Assembly (NCBI GenBank): GCA_002835545.1
Contig: PIZK01000009.1
Location: 43,568-107,567, forward strand
Length of the DNA stretch: 64,000 bases
Source: Alteromonadales bacterium alter-6D02
Lineage (GTDB): Bacteria > Pseudomonadota > Gammaproteobacteria > Enterobacterales > Psychrobiaceae
Reading direction: 5' to 3'
In this document: positions 37,978 through 47,428 of the stretch, piece by piece
Numbering within the stretch: the first letter of the stretch is position 1
How the letters are laid out: each line of letters begins with the position of its first letter
The notes under the pieces: generated by a model
Seen by the model: the letters and a program-made list of their open reading frames with translations, nothing else
Database searches by the model: none
Told to the model about the DNA's origin: nothing
Position numbers and translations under genes: made by a program

Positions 37978-38424
37978 ATGCCTACAGAAAAAGCTAAAAA
38001 AATAGGTGTCATGGCGCTGGCTGGAGTAGAGCCTTATCAGGAAAAACCTGGTGAGGAATACATGAATGAAGATCAGTTAAATCACTTTAAAACTATTTTA
38101 GAAGCATGGCGCAACCAACTTCGTGAAGAAGTTGACCGTACCGTACATCATATGCAAGATGAGGCAGCAAACTTCCCAGATCCTGTGGATCGTGCTGCAC
38201 AAGAGGAAGAGTTTGCATTAGAGCTTCGCACCCGAGATCGTGAGCGCAAACTAATTAAAAAAATTGAAAAGACGCTTGTATTGATTGAAGAAGACGACTT
38301 TGGCTTCTGTGATACTTGTGGTATCGAAATCGGTATTCGCCGTTTAGAAGCGCGTCCTACAGCCGATCAATGTATCGATTGTAAAACGCTATCTGAAATT
38401 AAAGAACGCCAAATGGCCGGTTAA
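37978..38424 (+). CDS. dksA: RNA polymerase-binding transcription factor DksA
   Basis: A 148-residue protein that enters the RNA polymerase secondary channel and, with ppGpp, adjusts rRNA and amino-acid promoters. It has a long coiled-coil hairpin (about 36-108) with the tip region [19 protein letters not shown] including the key Asp residues, and a C-terminal four-cysteine zinc finger (CDTCGIEI...CIDCK). GAGAAACG precedes the ATG. It heads the dksA-gluQ-pcnB-folK-panBC series, as in E. coli. Confidence 0.97.
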   Translation: MPTEKAKKIGVMALAGVEPYQEKPGEEYMNEDQLNHFKTILEAWRNQLREEVDRTVHHMQDEAANFPDPVDRAAQEEEFALELRTRDRERKLIKKIEKTLVLIEEDDFGFCDTCGIEIGIRRLEARPTADQCIDCKTLSEIKERQMAG

Positions 38425-38435
38425 TTTCAAACGTC

Positions 38436-38461
38436 AGAAGGGGAGTATGCTCTCCTTCTGT
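38436..38461 (+). terminator. Hairpin between dksA and gluQ
   Basis: CAGAAGGGGAG (38436-38446) and CTCTCCTTCTG (38451-38461) form an 11-bp stem with one mismatch and a TATG loop, followed by a pyrimidine-rich stretch. A terminator at this exact place limits gluQ expression in Shigella/E. coli. The loop includes the upstream candidate gluQ start. Confidence 0.65.
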
Positions 38462-38476
38462 CCTTTCCCTGTTTGT

Positions 38477-39370
38477 ATGTCTTGTTCTCATCACACACCT
38501 TATCGTGGCCGCTTTGCGCCATCGCCCTCAGGTGATTTACACTTCGGTTCATTGGTTGCTGCATTAGGCAGTTATCTTGACGCGCGTGCGCATCAAGGTC
38601 AGTGGCTAGTCCGAATGGAAGATATCGATCCCCCGAGAGAAGTTGCAGGCGCAAGCGTGTCTATTTTAAATACGCTTGAGCAATTTGGCCTGTGCTGGGA
38701 TGAACCTGTGGTGTATCAAAGTCAACGTCATGAGTTTTATCGAGATAGTTTGGCTAGCATCAGCGCTAACCATGCCTGTTATGGCTGTGATTGCACTCGT
38801 AAAATGATCATGCAGGGCGGTGGGTTATATCAAAGTCATTGTGTTGATAAAGCTGTAGAGTCGCTAGCGAACCCTCATTCGATTCGTTTTAATAATCAAC
38901 AGGGGTTAGATCACTTTGATGATCGCTTGCATGGTCGTGTTACCGTGGCACAAGATTTTGCCCAAGAAGATTTTATTTTAAAGCGTAAAGATGGTTTATA
39001 CGCTTATCAGCTGGTGGTCGTGCTTGATGATATTGATCAGAAGATCACGGATATCGTTAGAGGTAGTGATTTACTAGAAGTGACCACGCGTCAAATGACG
39101 TTATATCAGTATCTAGAGCAACCCTTTGCCCGATACCTACATTTACCACTCGCTGTGACTGACAATGGTTTAAAGCTGAGTAAACAAAATCATGCTAAGG
39201 CCTTAGATTTACAAAACAAGCGTGGCCTTTTAATTGACGCGCTATCTTTTCTAGGGCAAAAAGTTACACATGAATATCAGGACTTTACAATTGAACAGCT
39301 GTTAGAGTTTGCAGCAAAAAATTGGTCTCTTAAGACGATGAGTAAACAAGCTCAAATAATTAGCTATTGA
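38477..39370 (+). CDS. gluQ: Glutamyl-Q tRNA(Asp) synthetase
   Basis: About 297 residues; a truncated glutamyl-tRNA synthetase paralogue that attaches glutamate to queuosine in tRNA(Asp). It has the class I motif RGRFAPSPSGDLHFGSL near the N-terminus, the zinc-binding C-x-C-type cluster CYGCDC...HC, and a KLSKQN motif in place of KMSKS; the anticodon-binding domain is absent. The start is uncertain. The ATG at 38447 has an excellent ribosome binding site but is buried in the dksA hairpin, while the ATG at 38477 is free but has no clear site. Confidence 0.9.
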   Translation: MSCSHHTPYRGRFAPSPSGDLHFGSLVAALGSYLDARAHQGQWLVRMEDIDPPREVAGASVSILNTLEQFGLCWDEPVVYQSQRHEFYRDSLASISANHACYGCDCTRKMIMQGGGLYQSHCVDKAVESLANPHSIRFNNQQGLDHFDDRLHGRVTVAQDFAQEDFILKRKDGLYAYQLVVVLDDIDQKITDIVRGSDLLEVTTRQMTLYQYLEQPFARYLHLPLAVTDNGLKLSKQNHAKALDLQNKRGLLIDALSFLGQKVTHEYQDFTIEQLLEFAAKNWSLKTMSKQAQIISY

Positions 39371-39439
39371 GATAAAATATAAGCTTATCTTTTTGGTGCG
39401 GGTAGGGTATTATTGCCCGCTTAAATTTATGTATTTTTA

Positions 39440-40831
39440 ATGGGGTGTGTTATTTTTTCTAAGGTTATAGGGCTATGCCGTAAAGTTATTGGTAGTAGTA
39501 CGTCACCAGTTGATGAAGTTGCTGGTGCAACAACCAGTGGTTTAGCTGTCGAGACTATTCCTCGAGAACAACACGTTGTTTCACGTTCAAATATGAGCGT
39601 AAATGCAATAAAGGTCCTTAACCGCTTAAACCGCCATGGCTATAAAGCCTACTTAGTTGGTGGTGGCGTGCGTGATTTATTATTAGGTCACAGCCCAAAG
39701 GATTTTGATATTGCAACCAATGCCACCCCAGAGCAAATTAAAGAGCTATTTAAAAATTGTCGCTTAATCGGACGTCGTTTTCGTTTAGCTCATATTTTAT
39801 TTGGCCGTGAAGTGATTGAAGTGGCAACCTTGCGTGGTCACCATCAAGAAACTGACGAAGGTAATTTATCGAAACAAAACGATAGTGGCATGTTATTACG
39901 CGATAACGTGTACGGTACTATCGATGAAGATGCTGAGCGTCGTGATTTTACAGTTAATGCGTTGTATTACGATATTGCCGATCATTCTATTATTGCCTAT
40001 GGCGGTGGTATTAATGATTTAAATAATGGCACGTTACGCATGATTGGCGATCCTGCAACCCGTTATAAAGAAGATCCTGTGCGCATGTTGCGCGCGATTC
40101 GCTTTGCAACGAAGCTAAACATGACTATTAGTGAAGAAACGCGTGCGCCTATTAAGCCAATGTCGCACCTAATGAAGTCAATTCCTGCTGCGCGTCTATT
40201 TGAAGAATACCAAAAATTATTTTTATCAGGTAAAGCGCTCGACAACTATAAACTGTTAAACGAGTATCAGCTTTTCGAATCACTCTTCCCTATGTGTGCT
40301 GACTTGCTAGAAGACAACCAAGGCGGTAAAGAAGATAAGTTATTCCAGCTAGTTTGTGCCAATACCGATAAGCGTATTGCTAGTGAGCAACGTGTTACAC
40401 CGGCGTTTATTATTGCTGCATTTTTATGGTACCCAATAGAAGTGCAAGCTCAGAGTGTGATGAATGAATCAGGCTTGAGTTATTACGATGCGATGATGGT
40501 TGCAATGAATGATGTGTGTGACGCTCAGTGTCGTAGTGTCTCTATTCCTAAACGCTTCTCGGCAATGGCTCGAGATATGTGGGGACTGCAATTACGCTTA
40601 CCGCGCCGTAGTGGTGCAAAAGCATTTAAATTGCTAACTCACCCTAAATTCCGTGCTGGTTATGATTTATTGCTTATTCGCGGTGAGATCGAAGGCGGTG
40701 AAGTCGCTGAATTAGCACAATGGTGGACAACGTTCCAACACGCACCAGAAAAAGTGCAGCGTGATATGGTCCGTAAAGTCAGTGGCCCACGTCGTAAACG
40801 CCGCAGCCCTAAGAAAAAGACTCAGGACTAA
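39440..40831 (+). CDS. pcnB: Poly(A) polymerase I
   Basis: A 463-residue nucleotidyltransferase that adds 3' poly(A) tails, marking RNAs for decay. It contains IPREQHVVSRSNMS, the catalytic LVGGGVRDLLLGHSPKDFDIATNA with the GG and DxD elements, RRDFTVNALYYD, and YKEDPVRMLRAIRFA. The C-terminus is strongly basic (PRRKRRSPKKK) for RNA binding. The ATG at 39440 has no ribosome binding site; E. coli pcnB is also poorly initiated (UUG), so low translation may be deliberate. Confidence 0.95.
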   Translation: MGCVIFSKVIGLCRKVIGSSTSPVDEVAGATTSGLAVETIPREQHVVSRSNMSVNAIKVLNRLNRHGYKAYLVGGGVRDLLLGHSPKDFDIATNATPEQIKELFKNCRLIGRRFRLAHILFGREVIEVATLRGHHQETDEGNLSKQNDSGMLLRDNVYGTIDEDAERRDFTVNALYYDIADHSIIAYGGGINDLNNGTLRMIGDPATRYKEDPVRMLRAIRFATKLNMTISEETRAPIKPMSHLMKSIPAARLFEEYQKLFLSGKALDNYKLLNEYQLFESLFPMCADLLEDNQGGKEDKLFQLVCANTDKRIASEQRVTPAFIIAAFLWYPIEVQAQSVMNESGLSYYDAMMVAMNDVCDAQCRSVSIPKRFSAMARDMWGLQLRLPRRSGAKAFKLLTHPKFRAGYDLLLIRGEIEGGEVAELAQWWTTFQHAPEKVQRDMVRKVSGPRRKRRSPKKKTQD

Positions 40832-40833
40832 AT

Positions 40834-41319
40834 ATGACCCGCTGTTATATTGGTGTCGGTAGTAACTTAGGGAACCCTGTAGCGAAAGCGCAAACAGGAA
40901 TTGCCGCCGTTGCGGCACTGACTCAAGTTACACTTGTTGCGCAGTCGTCTCTGTACTCAAGCAAGCCGATGGGGCCGAGCGATCAGCCTGATTACGTTAA
41001 TGCCGTTATCGCTATTGAAACAGATTTAAGCCCGCTAACATTGCTTGATGCATTGCAAACAATTGAATTAGAGCTTGGCCGTGAGCGAAAAGATGAGCGC
41101 TGGGGGCCACGCACTTTAGATTTAGATATCTTGTTGATTGAACAGCAGGTTATTGATAGTGAACGCTTAGTCGTTCCTCATTACGGGATGAAATCTCGTG
41201 AATTTGTATTATATCCATTGGCTGAAATAGCGCCTAAATTAGTATTGCCAGATGGTGATTCAATCAGTAAGTTGATAGCTACTTGCCCTAGAAACGGTTT
41301 GCAAGTACTTGAACAGTAA
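40834..41319 (+). CDS. folK: 2-amino-4-hydroxy-6-hydroxymethyldihydropteridine pyrophosphokinase
   Basis: A 161-residue folate-pathway kinase that transfers pyrophosphate from ATP to hydroxymethyl-dihydropterin. The start YIGVGSNLGNP, the central YVNAVIAIETDLSPLTLLDALQTIE and the signature RWGPRTLDLDILL (metal-binding Asp pair) are all present. It begins two bases after pcnB, the usual gammaproteobacterial pair, and precedes panB by 36 bases. Confidence 0.95.
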   Translation: MTRCYIGVGSNLGNPVAKAQTGIAAVAALTQVTLVAQSSLYSSKPMGPSDQPDYVNAVIAIETDLSPLTLLDALQTIELELGRERKDERWGPRTLDLDILLIEQQVIDSERLVVPHYGMKSREFVLYPLAEIAPKLVLPDGDSISKLIATCPRNGLQVLEQ

Positions 41320-41355
41320 AATTGTCAGCTGAACGTATTTTCGAGTGAGGAAAGG

Positions 41356-42153
41356 ATGAAAAAGAACATAACTAGCGCCAAGCTAATTCAAAAGAAAGCC
41401 GCCGGAGAAAAGATCTCTGCATTAACTGCATATGATGCAAGCTTTGCTGGCGTATTTAGTGAACAAGGCGTCGATGTGTTACTTGTCGGTGACTCACTTG
41501 GTATGGTGTTACAAGGCCATGATTCAACACTCCCCGTCACTGTCGACGATATCAGTTATCACACACGCTGTGTAAAAGCGGGTAATAAAGGCTCATTATT
41601 GATTGCCGATTTACCGTTTATGTCATACCCAACACCAGAGCAAACCTGGGCAAATGCGGGCAAGTTAATGCAAGCAGGTGCTAATATGGTTAAGCTTGAA
41701 GGTGGTAAATGGCTATTAGAAAGCATTGCTGGATTAACTGAGCGCGGTATCCCAGTATGTGCTCACCTTGGCTTAACACCTCAATCGGTTAATGTGTTCG
41801 GTGGCTATAAAGTCCAAGGTCGCGAGCAAAGCCAAGCTGACTTGATGGTTGAAGAAGCATTAGCATTAGAAGGGGCTGGCGCTCAATTGTTAGTGATTGA
41901 GTGTATTCCAAGTTCTTTAGCACGCCGTATCAGTCAAGCGTTAACTATTCCTGTGATTGGTATTGGTGCAGGTGTTGATTGTGATGGTCAAATCTTAGTA
42001 ATGCATGACCTTTTAGGTATTTCTACTGGATATATTCCTAAGTTCTCTAAGAACTACATGACATTAACGGGTGATATTCATAAAGCGACGGCAGCGTATG
42101 TCGATGAAGTAGCAAACAGTGTGTTTCCGGGGCCAGAGCATAGCTTTGAATAG
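41356..42153 (+). CDS. panB: 3-methyl-2-oxobutanoate hydroxymethyltransferase
   Basis: A 265-residue enzyme of pantothenate synthesis that forms ketopantoate from alpha-ketoisovalerate and methylene-THF. It has the TIM-barrel motifs [33 protein letters not shown] (metal-binding Asp), [17 protein letters not shown], and [33 protein letters not shown] precedes the ATG. It is 33 bases upstream of panC, the next committed enzyme in the pathway. Confidence 0.97.
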   Translation: MKKNITSAKLIQKKAAGEKISALTAYDASFAGVFSEQGVDVLLVGDSLGMVLQGHDSTLPVTVDDISYHTRCVKAGNKGSLLIADLPFMSYPTPEQTWANAGKLMQAGANMVKLEGGKWLLESIAGLTERGIPVCAHLGLTPQSVNVFGGYKVQGREQSQADLMVEEALALEGAGAQLLVIECIPSSLARRISQALTIPVIGIGAGVDCDGQILVMHDLLGISTGYIPKFSKNYMTLTGDIHKATAAYVDEVANSVFPGPEHSFE

Positions 42154-42186
42154 CCCAGCGCTGTAGAAAAGATAGAAAGAGATATT

Positions 42187-43032
42187 ATGTTAGTTGTTGC
42201 ACAAACAAACCAATTACGTGAACAAATAAAAGCATGGCAACGAGCTGGTGAAACCATTGCCTTTGTTCCGACGATGGGAAATTTGCATACTGGGCATCTT
42301 ACCTTAGTGGAAGAAGCTAAGCAGCGTGCAACTAAAGTGGTAGTCAGCATTTTTGTTAATCCAATGCAGTTTGATAATAAAAATGATTTAACCAATTACC
42401 CTCGTACGCTAGAGCAAGACAGTGGCCAACTTATTGCGCATGGCGTGGATATGTTATTTACTCCGACACCCGATATCATGTACCCAAAAGGGCTTGATGC
42501 ACAGACCTTTGTTGAAGTCCCAAACATTAGTAATATTTTCTGTGGTGAAAGTCGTCCCGGACACTTTCGCGGTGTTGCCACTATCGTTGCCAAGCTCTTT
42601 AACTTGGTGACTCCTGATGTTGCTTGTTTTGGCGTTAAGGATTACCAACAGCTTAGGGTAATCAAGTTAATGGTTGAAGACTTGTCAATGGATATTGATA
42701 TTGTTGGTGTCGATACGGTGCGAGAAGAGAGCGGTTTAGCTAAAAGCTCGCGTAATGGTTACCTCAATCAACAACAGTTAACTGTTGCACCGTTACTGTA
42801 TCAAGTCATGCAACAACTCGCTGCAGAAGTGAGTAACGGACAACGTATTGATATTGCAATTGCGAAAGCTACCGAAACACTAAATCAAAGTGACTTCACA
42901 ACAGATTATATTCGTGTTCAACGGGCAGATAACCTCGGCGATGTGACGGATAATGACAGGGAGTTAGTGATCTTAGCGGCGGCAAACCTAGGACCTGCAC
43001 GATTAATCGATAACTTAGTCTTTAAGCGGTAG
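42187..43032 (+). CDS. panC: Pantothenate synthetase
   Basis: A 281-residue ligase that condenses pantoate and beta-alanine using ATP. The nucleotidyltransferase motifs are intact: FVPTMGNLHTGHLTLVEEAK (HxGH-type HTGH), VSIFVNPMQF, GHFRGVATIVAKLFNLV, FGVKDYQQLRVI, and the KSSRN equivalent of KMSKS. It ends the panBC pair; a strong terminator lies 40 bases after the stop. No panD is present in the window. Confidence 0.97.
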   Translation: MLVVAQTNQLREQIKAWQRAGETIAFVPTMGNLHTGHLTLVEEAKQRATKVVVSIFVNPMQFDNKNDLTNYPRTLEQDSGQLIAHGVDMLFTPTPDIMYPKGLDAQTFVEVPNISNIFCGESRPGHFRGVATIVAKLFNLVTPDVACFGVKDYQQLRVIKLMVEDLSMDIDIVGVDTVREESGLAKSSRNGYLNQQQLTVAPLLYQVMQQLAAEVSNGQRIDIAIAKATETLNQSDFTTDYIRVQRADNLGDVTDNDRELVILAAANLGPARLIDNLVFKR

Positions 43033-43072
43033 GCATTATTGACACATTACGTCATAATAATATTATCAATAT

Positions 43073-43100
43073 AAAAAGGAGCATTTAGCTCCTTTTTGTT
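43073..43100 (+). terminator. Rho-independent terminator of panBC
   Basis: AAAAAGGAGC (43073-43082) pairs with GCTCCTTTTT (43088-43097) across a 5-base loop and ends in a T-run. Confidence 0.85.
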
Positions 43101-43120
43101 TCATTAGGGATAATATAATC

Positions 43121-43927
43121 ATGAATACATCTTTGTTAAATCGTGCACTGTGGGTATCTGGTGCAATTATGCTAACGGGTTGTGCCGCCGTGGAACAGCA
43201 GCTAAAGCAGCATGTTAAAGCGCCACAAGTAAACTTTAAAGCCATGGCTTTTGGTGACGTATCCAGCCAAGCGATTGGGTTTAAGCCAACTTTTACCGTA
43301 ACAAATACAAACTTATTTTCGGTGCCTGTTAATTCGGCGAGCTATCAGCTAACTGTTAATGGCCAACCTATGGTCAATGGTAATACTGACACAATAGGCC
43401 AACTAGCACCTAATGCTCCAAAGGATGTCACGTTAGATATCAACTTAGCCAGTGAGTCGCTCTCGACATTACAACAAGCGCTGTTTAAAGATAAAAAGGT
43501 CGATTATCAAGTATCGGGTGATTTAAATATTATGGGACTGACTGTCCCGTTTTCACAATCATCTACCTTGTTTGTGCCTGAAGTGTCAGTGAGTAAAGTG
43601 AATGTGGTCAAGGCATCGATGAAAGAGGTTCAACTGATGGTGTCATTTGCCATTGATAATAAGAACGATTTTACTCTACCATTGCAAGATCTGAGCTACT
43701 CTGTATCGACGGCCGCTGCACCGTTAATTTCTGGTAACTTAGCAAATCAGAAGATAGGCCAAGGAGCTAATGTGATTGAGTTGCCATTAACACTTAAAAC
43801 CAGCCAATTAGTTAGTAATGTATTAAGCTTGATGAAGAACCCGAATGTACCATTGACGGTTAAAATTGATAGCCCGATGTTTAACTATCAAAAGACAGAG
43901 CAGCTAAATCTAAGTAGCTTGTTTTAG
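43121..43927 (+). CDS. LEA14-like (WHy domain) lipoprotein
   Basis: A 268-residue lipoprotein with signal peptide and lipobox LTGC (Cys near residue 21), followed by two tandem LEA type 2/WHy-like beta-sandwiches. The first contains FKPTFTVTNTNLFSVPVNSASYQLTVNGQ, and a similar pattern recurs at VSFAIDNKNDFTLPLQDLSYSVS near residue 170. Such domains are linked to desiccation tolerance in plants; the bacterial role is unknown. The residue after the lipid Cys is Ala, not Asp, so outer-membrane sorting is expected. Confidence 0.85.
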   Translation: MNTSLLNRALWVSGAIMLTGCAAVEQQLKQHVKAPQVNFKAMAFGDVSSQAIGFKPTFTVTNTNLFSVPVNSASYQLTVNGQPMVNGNTDTIGQLAPNAPKDVTLDINLASESLSTLQQALFKDKKVDYQVSGDLNIMGLTVPFSQSSTLFVPEVSVSKVNVVKASMKEVQLMVSFAIDNKNDFTLPLQDLSYSVSTAAAPLISGNLANQKIGQGANVIELPLTLKTSQLVSNVLSLMKNPNVPLTVKIDSPMFNYQKTEQLNLSSLF

Positions 43928-43960
43928 AGGGGCCATCTATTTTTAGCCGAAGTCTTTCTG

Positions 43961-44101
43961 TCATCCCGGTAGTGTTTTTAGCCGGGATCTTTTGGTGTGG
44001 GCAACACTTTAAAGTGCGTAGATAGCGGCATGAGATTCCCGCCCAAAAGGTTGCGGGAATGATGGGTCTCTTCGTCGTACTGAAACTGTTATATTCAGGG
44101 G
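43961..44101. repeat. Intergenic palindrome cluster: module A, a second hairpin, inverted module B
   Basis: Module A is TCCCGG (43964-43969) with CCGGGA (43982-43987). A second stem is ATTCCCGC (44035-44042) with GCGGGAAT (44053-44060). At 44073-44101 lies a copy of module B in reverse orientation (GTCGTACTGAA ... TTCAGG). The cluster fills the gap between the LEA14-like gene and the convergent hydroxylase gene, and matches repeats at 55.8-56.7 kb. Confidence 0.7.
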
Positions 44102-44106
44102 ACACT

Positions 44107-45129
44107 TTAGCTGTCTGGTTTTACTCGTGCAATTAGGCGGGTAATTGGCTTAATGCAGCATAAAAATGACAACTTAAAGGGCATTAAATAAATTTCAGTT
44201 AAGCTTTGATGCTCTTGATTCTTTTTACTTATCCCAAAGCTAATCTTACTTGGTTCAGCGACTGTTGAGGCCAGCACATGACAACCAAACAGTTTATCCC
44301 AAATCGCTAATGCAGAACCAAAGTTACGATCAAAGTGCTTCACTTGATTGCTGTGGTGAATTTGATGCTGTGCTGGACTAATAAAAATATATTCTACCCA
44401 ATTCCCCCAGCTAAGCCAAATATGCGAGTGGCGTAAATTCGAGCCCATGATGTTAAATAGAAATACAAAAGCATTCGCTCCTAGAATGTCTATCATCGCG
44501 AGAGTTGGGCCAAAAAGGTAATAAGATAGTCCAACCGCAATACCTTGCGTTAGTGCCATTCTAGAGCCGTAGAGTAAGCTTTCAACTGGGTGCGAGCGGT
44601 AGATAGTCATTGGCGTTAGTACTTTAGCGGAATGATGGACTTTATGAAACTCCCATAACGCAGGCACTTTATGTAACAAGTAATGGAGTAAAAAGCGGGT
44701 GAAGTCATCAAAGATAAATAAGATTATTGTAAATGACAGCATGATTGTAGTGGATGAAGCATCGATATAATCTCGATTACCAAAATACTGTTCTAGGCTA
44801 CTGGAAAAGCTTATTGCTATCGGAGCCATAGTCACTAACACTGGGATAATAGCAAAGGCTTTTAAGAGTCTATTGACGATAAAAATAACATAATCATGCC
44901 TTGCCGATGGGTGTAACCAAATGTCTTTGTTAAACAGGTAATCGGTTAAGCGATGGCTATTGCTTATCGGTTGGCCCGATAATGAATGTTGTGGTTTTAA
45001 TTTGATGAGCGCTAAGGTTAATACCAGCGAAGATAAAATATATAGCCAAAAGATTCGTTGGTTAGCATCGAGAAAATAAAGGCTTGATTGATATAATGTG
45101 GTTGTGAGTGTGTCGAGCAAGGAAGCCAC
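44107..45129 (-). CDS. Sterol desaturase / fatty acid hydroxylase family membrane protein
   Basis: A 340-residue membrane protein with about five hydrophobic segments and the di-iron histidine boxes of the family: H149-x3-H153, H162-x2-HH166 and H255-x2-HH259. It should be an O2-dependent hydroxylase or desaturase of a lipid or sterol-like substrate, which cannot be named from sequence. It lies 54 bases downstream of the TonB receptor in the same direction, behind a 13-bp hairpin, so it may be a weakly read-through member of the iron-regulated unit. Confidence 0.85.
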   Translation of the reverse strand: MASLLDTLTTTLYQSSLYFLDANQRIFWLYILSSLVLTLALIKLKPQHSLSGQPISNSHRLTDYLFNKDIWLHPSARHDYVIFIVNRLLKAFAIIPVLVTMAPIAISFSSSLEQYFGNRDYIDASSTTIMLSFTIILFIFDDFTRFLLHYLLHKVPALWEFHKVHHSAKVLTPMTIYRSHPVESLLYGSRMALTQGIAVGLSYYLFGPTLAMIDILGANAFVFLFNIMGSNLRHSHIWLSWGNWVEYIFISPAQHQIHHSNQVKHFDRNFGSALAIWDKLFGCHVLASTVAEPSKISFGISKKNQEHQSLTEIYLMPFKLSFLCCIKPITRLIARVKPDS

Positions 45130-45145
45130 CCTAAAAGAAAATAGC

Positions 45146-45176
45146 GAGTGTAAACTAGGTAGTCTAGTTTACACTC
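45146..45176 (-). terminator. Hairpin between the TonB receptor and hydroxylase genes
   Basis: A 13-bp perfect stem GAGTGTAAACTAG / CTAGTTTACACTC (45146-45158 with 45164-45176) is followed, on the minus strand, by GCTATTTTCTTTT. It may be a terminator or a partial attenuator for the downstream gene. Confidence 0.55.
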
Positions 45177-45183
45177 CTGTGGC

Positions 45184-47415
45184 TTAGAATGAAATCTTGT
45201 AGCCAATCATTACTTGACGAGGCTTGCTTGGGCGAGCGCCGTATGGGCGATGACTGATGATTTCAACGGTGTCGAAAATATTATCGACTTTAAAGTAGAT
45301 GTCACCATCATCGCCATCACCAATTTGGTGACTAGCTGAGAAATCAACAACCGTCAGAGCTTCAGTCTTACTACCGACGTAAGAAAGATCATTACCCTCC
45401 CCAGCAGTTTCAATCATCTCTCCAACGTATTTAGTCAGTAATGATGCCTGCCAGCGATTCGCTGATAGACCAATGGTGAATGTCAGTTGATGTTCTGGCA
45501 GGTAAGGTACTTCATCACCAGCCTCTACCGTACCCCATAGTGGGAAGTCAGAAACAAAGTTTTCTTTAAACTCTGACTTGCTATAGGTGTAAACAGCATT
45601 AATTGGCATATCGATGCTATCGCTAAGAGCGAAAGTATGTGACGCCGTCGCCTCTAAACCGTAGATATCGACTTGCCCTGCATTATATTCTTCATCGATT
45701 ACGGTACAGTTAGCTGACGCTGAGAAAGTACAGCTTTCTTTTAGATTACTAAAGTCGTTGAAGAACACAATCGCTTCAGCTTTGGTTTCACCATCGTTAT
45801 AGCGCGTACCAATTTCATAGTTAATGCTTTCTTCGGCTTTAGTTTCAGGTTTTTGCATTGGGCTTGTTGGCACATAGCCTTTATTTACGCCAAATAAGAA
45901 ACCGAGCTCATTGCTGGCCTTATAAAACGCACTAATACCAGGTAGCCAAATACGACTTTCTTTTTCTAGCCAGTCATTAGCGTCTTTGCTGTCTTGATAG
46001 CGTGCATCAATAAACTCACCACGGATACCAGCGGTTAATGTGAGATCGTCTAGTGTGACACTATCTTGGAAATACACTGAAACTGCAGTTGACTTTTCAC
46101 TGTTAAAATCAGTTTCTGTTGGCGCATCCGTGGTACGTTTCACTAACTGGCCGCTGCGCATATCAAACACATCTGTGGTATGCATACGTTTGATTTCATC
46201 GACGTGATAGCGTAACCCGACTTCGATTTTATGCTCTACGCCAGCGAATGTTAACTGATGTGTTAAATCCGTTTGGATACCATGTGAGAAATATTCACGG
46301 GCATTATCACCAAGTACTAACGCTTGGTTATTACCTTCTGAATCGTTTTGACCCTTTAAGATCTCAAGGTATTCAGGATGAAGGCCTTGCTCAGGTTTTG
46401 CGATGATGCTATCAAGCTTAACGCTTGTATCGTTAAAACCATTAAGCTTGTTCCATGAGCGCTCGAAATCATTACGGTATGCGCGCGTTGTCACGGTAAA
46501 ATCTTTACTTTGAATGAAATGAGTCAAGACTAGGTTGCTGTGAGTCCAATCCATTAAATCGTTTTGTGTTGCTGCGTAACGGCGATTAGAGTCAGCATTA
46601 AAATCTTCTTCGGTTAGGCCAAGATAGGTTTCGTGAGACACTTCTTCATCATAGCCCGCTTTAAACTCAACGAGTTGCTCCAGATCTTTGCTTGATAAAT
46701 CGTAATTTAGTTTAAGCATGTACGAGCTTTTATCAAAGCCAGTTTCACCGCCAAAGTCGAGATTTTTAAAGCCATCGGCTTGAACATTAATCGCTTCAAA
46801 CAAATAACCAAACTTATTATCCGTTGCGCCATAATAACCGTGTAGCTTTTGATAACCGTCAGCGCCGCCAGCGATATCAACACCGCCAGCTTTATCATAT
46901 GGAATAGGGCGAGTGGTTAGGTTTAATGCACCAGCGACTGTATTTGGACCATATTTTATTGAAGCAGGACCTTTAAATACTTCTACTCCAGTTATGCGGC
47001 TTACCATTGGGAAATAGTAGGCAGCGGAAGCAGAGTAGGGTGCTGGAGCGATTAAAATACCATCTTCCATTAGCGCAATTTTTTTACTACGCTCAGGGGT
47101 TGCACCTCGAAAGCCAATGTTTGGGCGCAGACCATAACCGTCTTCTTGGCGAATGTTAACGCCGGGAACGTTAGCTAAGATGCGGTTAATATCATCGTAT
47201 TCGAAGCGTTCTAACTCCGTTTCGTCAATAAAGGTGGCTGAGCCACCTTCAGTGCGAAGGCCGTCGCTGTGACCAATGATACGAATCTTTTCTACCAGCT
47301 TTTCATTGGCGGTTTTTTCTTGTGATACGCGTACTTTTTTCTCATCGTCGTCACTAGCCATTACTGGACTAACAATTAACGCAGAAACAATCGATGCAAT
47401 AACAGTTTTTTTCAT
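45184..47415 (-). CDS. TonB-dependent outer-membrane receptor (FecA-like)
   Basis: A 743-residue outer-membrane receptor. It has a signal peptide (cleavage after PVMA, about residue 20) and a plug domain (RILANVPGVNIRQEDGYGLRPNIGFRGATPERS, VEVFKGPASIKYGPNTVAGALN). A 22-strand barrel ends in the aromatic C-terminus YKISF. It resembles Fe(III)-dicitrate receptors but lacks the N-terminal signalling domain of FecA, so it should not drive a sigma/anti-sigma cascade. It starts 13 bases after the imelysin gene and so is co-transcribed with it. The ligand is inferred to be a ferric chelate. Confidence 0.9.
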   Translation of the reverse strand: MKKTVIASIVSALIVSPVMASDDDEKKVRVSQEKTANEKLVEKIRIIGHSDGLRTEGGSATFIDETELERFEYDDINRILANVPGVNIRQEDGYGLRPNIGFRGATPERSKKIALMEDGILIAPAPYSASAAYYFPMVSRITGVEVFKGPASIKYGPNTVAGALNLTTRPIPYDKAGGVDIAGGADGYQKLHGYYGATDNKFGYLFEAINVQADGFKNLDFGGETGFDKSSYMLKLNYDLSSKDLEQLVEFKAGYDEEVSHETYLGLTEEDFNADSNRRYAATQNDLMDWTHSNLVLTHFIQSKDFTVTTRAYRNDFERSWNKLNGFNDTSVKLDSIIAKPEQGLHPEYLEILKGQNDSEGNNQALVLGDNAREYFSHGIQTDLTHQLTFAGVEHKIEVGLRYHVDEIKRMHTTDVFDMRSGQLVKRTTDAPTETDFNSEKSTAVSVYFQDSVTLDDLTLTAGIRGEFIDARYQDSKDANDWLEKESRIWLPGISAFYKASNELGFLFGVNKGYVPTSPMQKPETKAEESINYEIGTRYNDGETKAEAIVFFNDFSNLKESCTFSASANCTVIDEEYNAGQVDIYGLEATASHTFALSDSIDMPINAVYTYSKSEFKENFVSDFPLWGTVEAGDEVPYLPEHQLTFTIGLSANRWQASLLTKYVGEMIETAGEGNDLSYVGSKTEALTVVDFSASHQIGDGDDGDIYFKVDNIFDTVEIISHRPYGARPSKPRQVMIGYKISF

Positions 47416-47428
47416 GATACTACCTATA

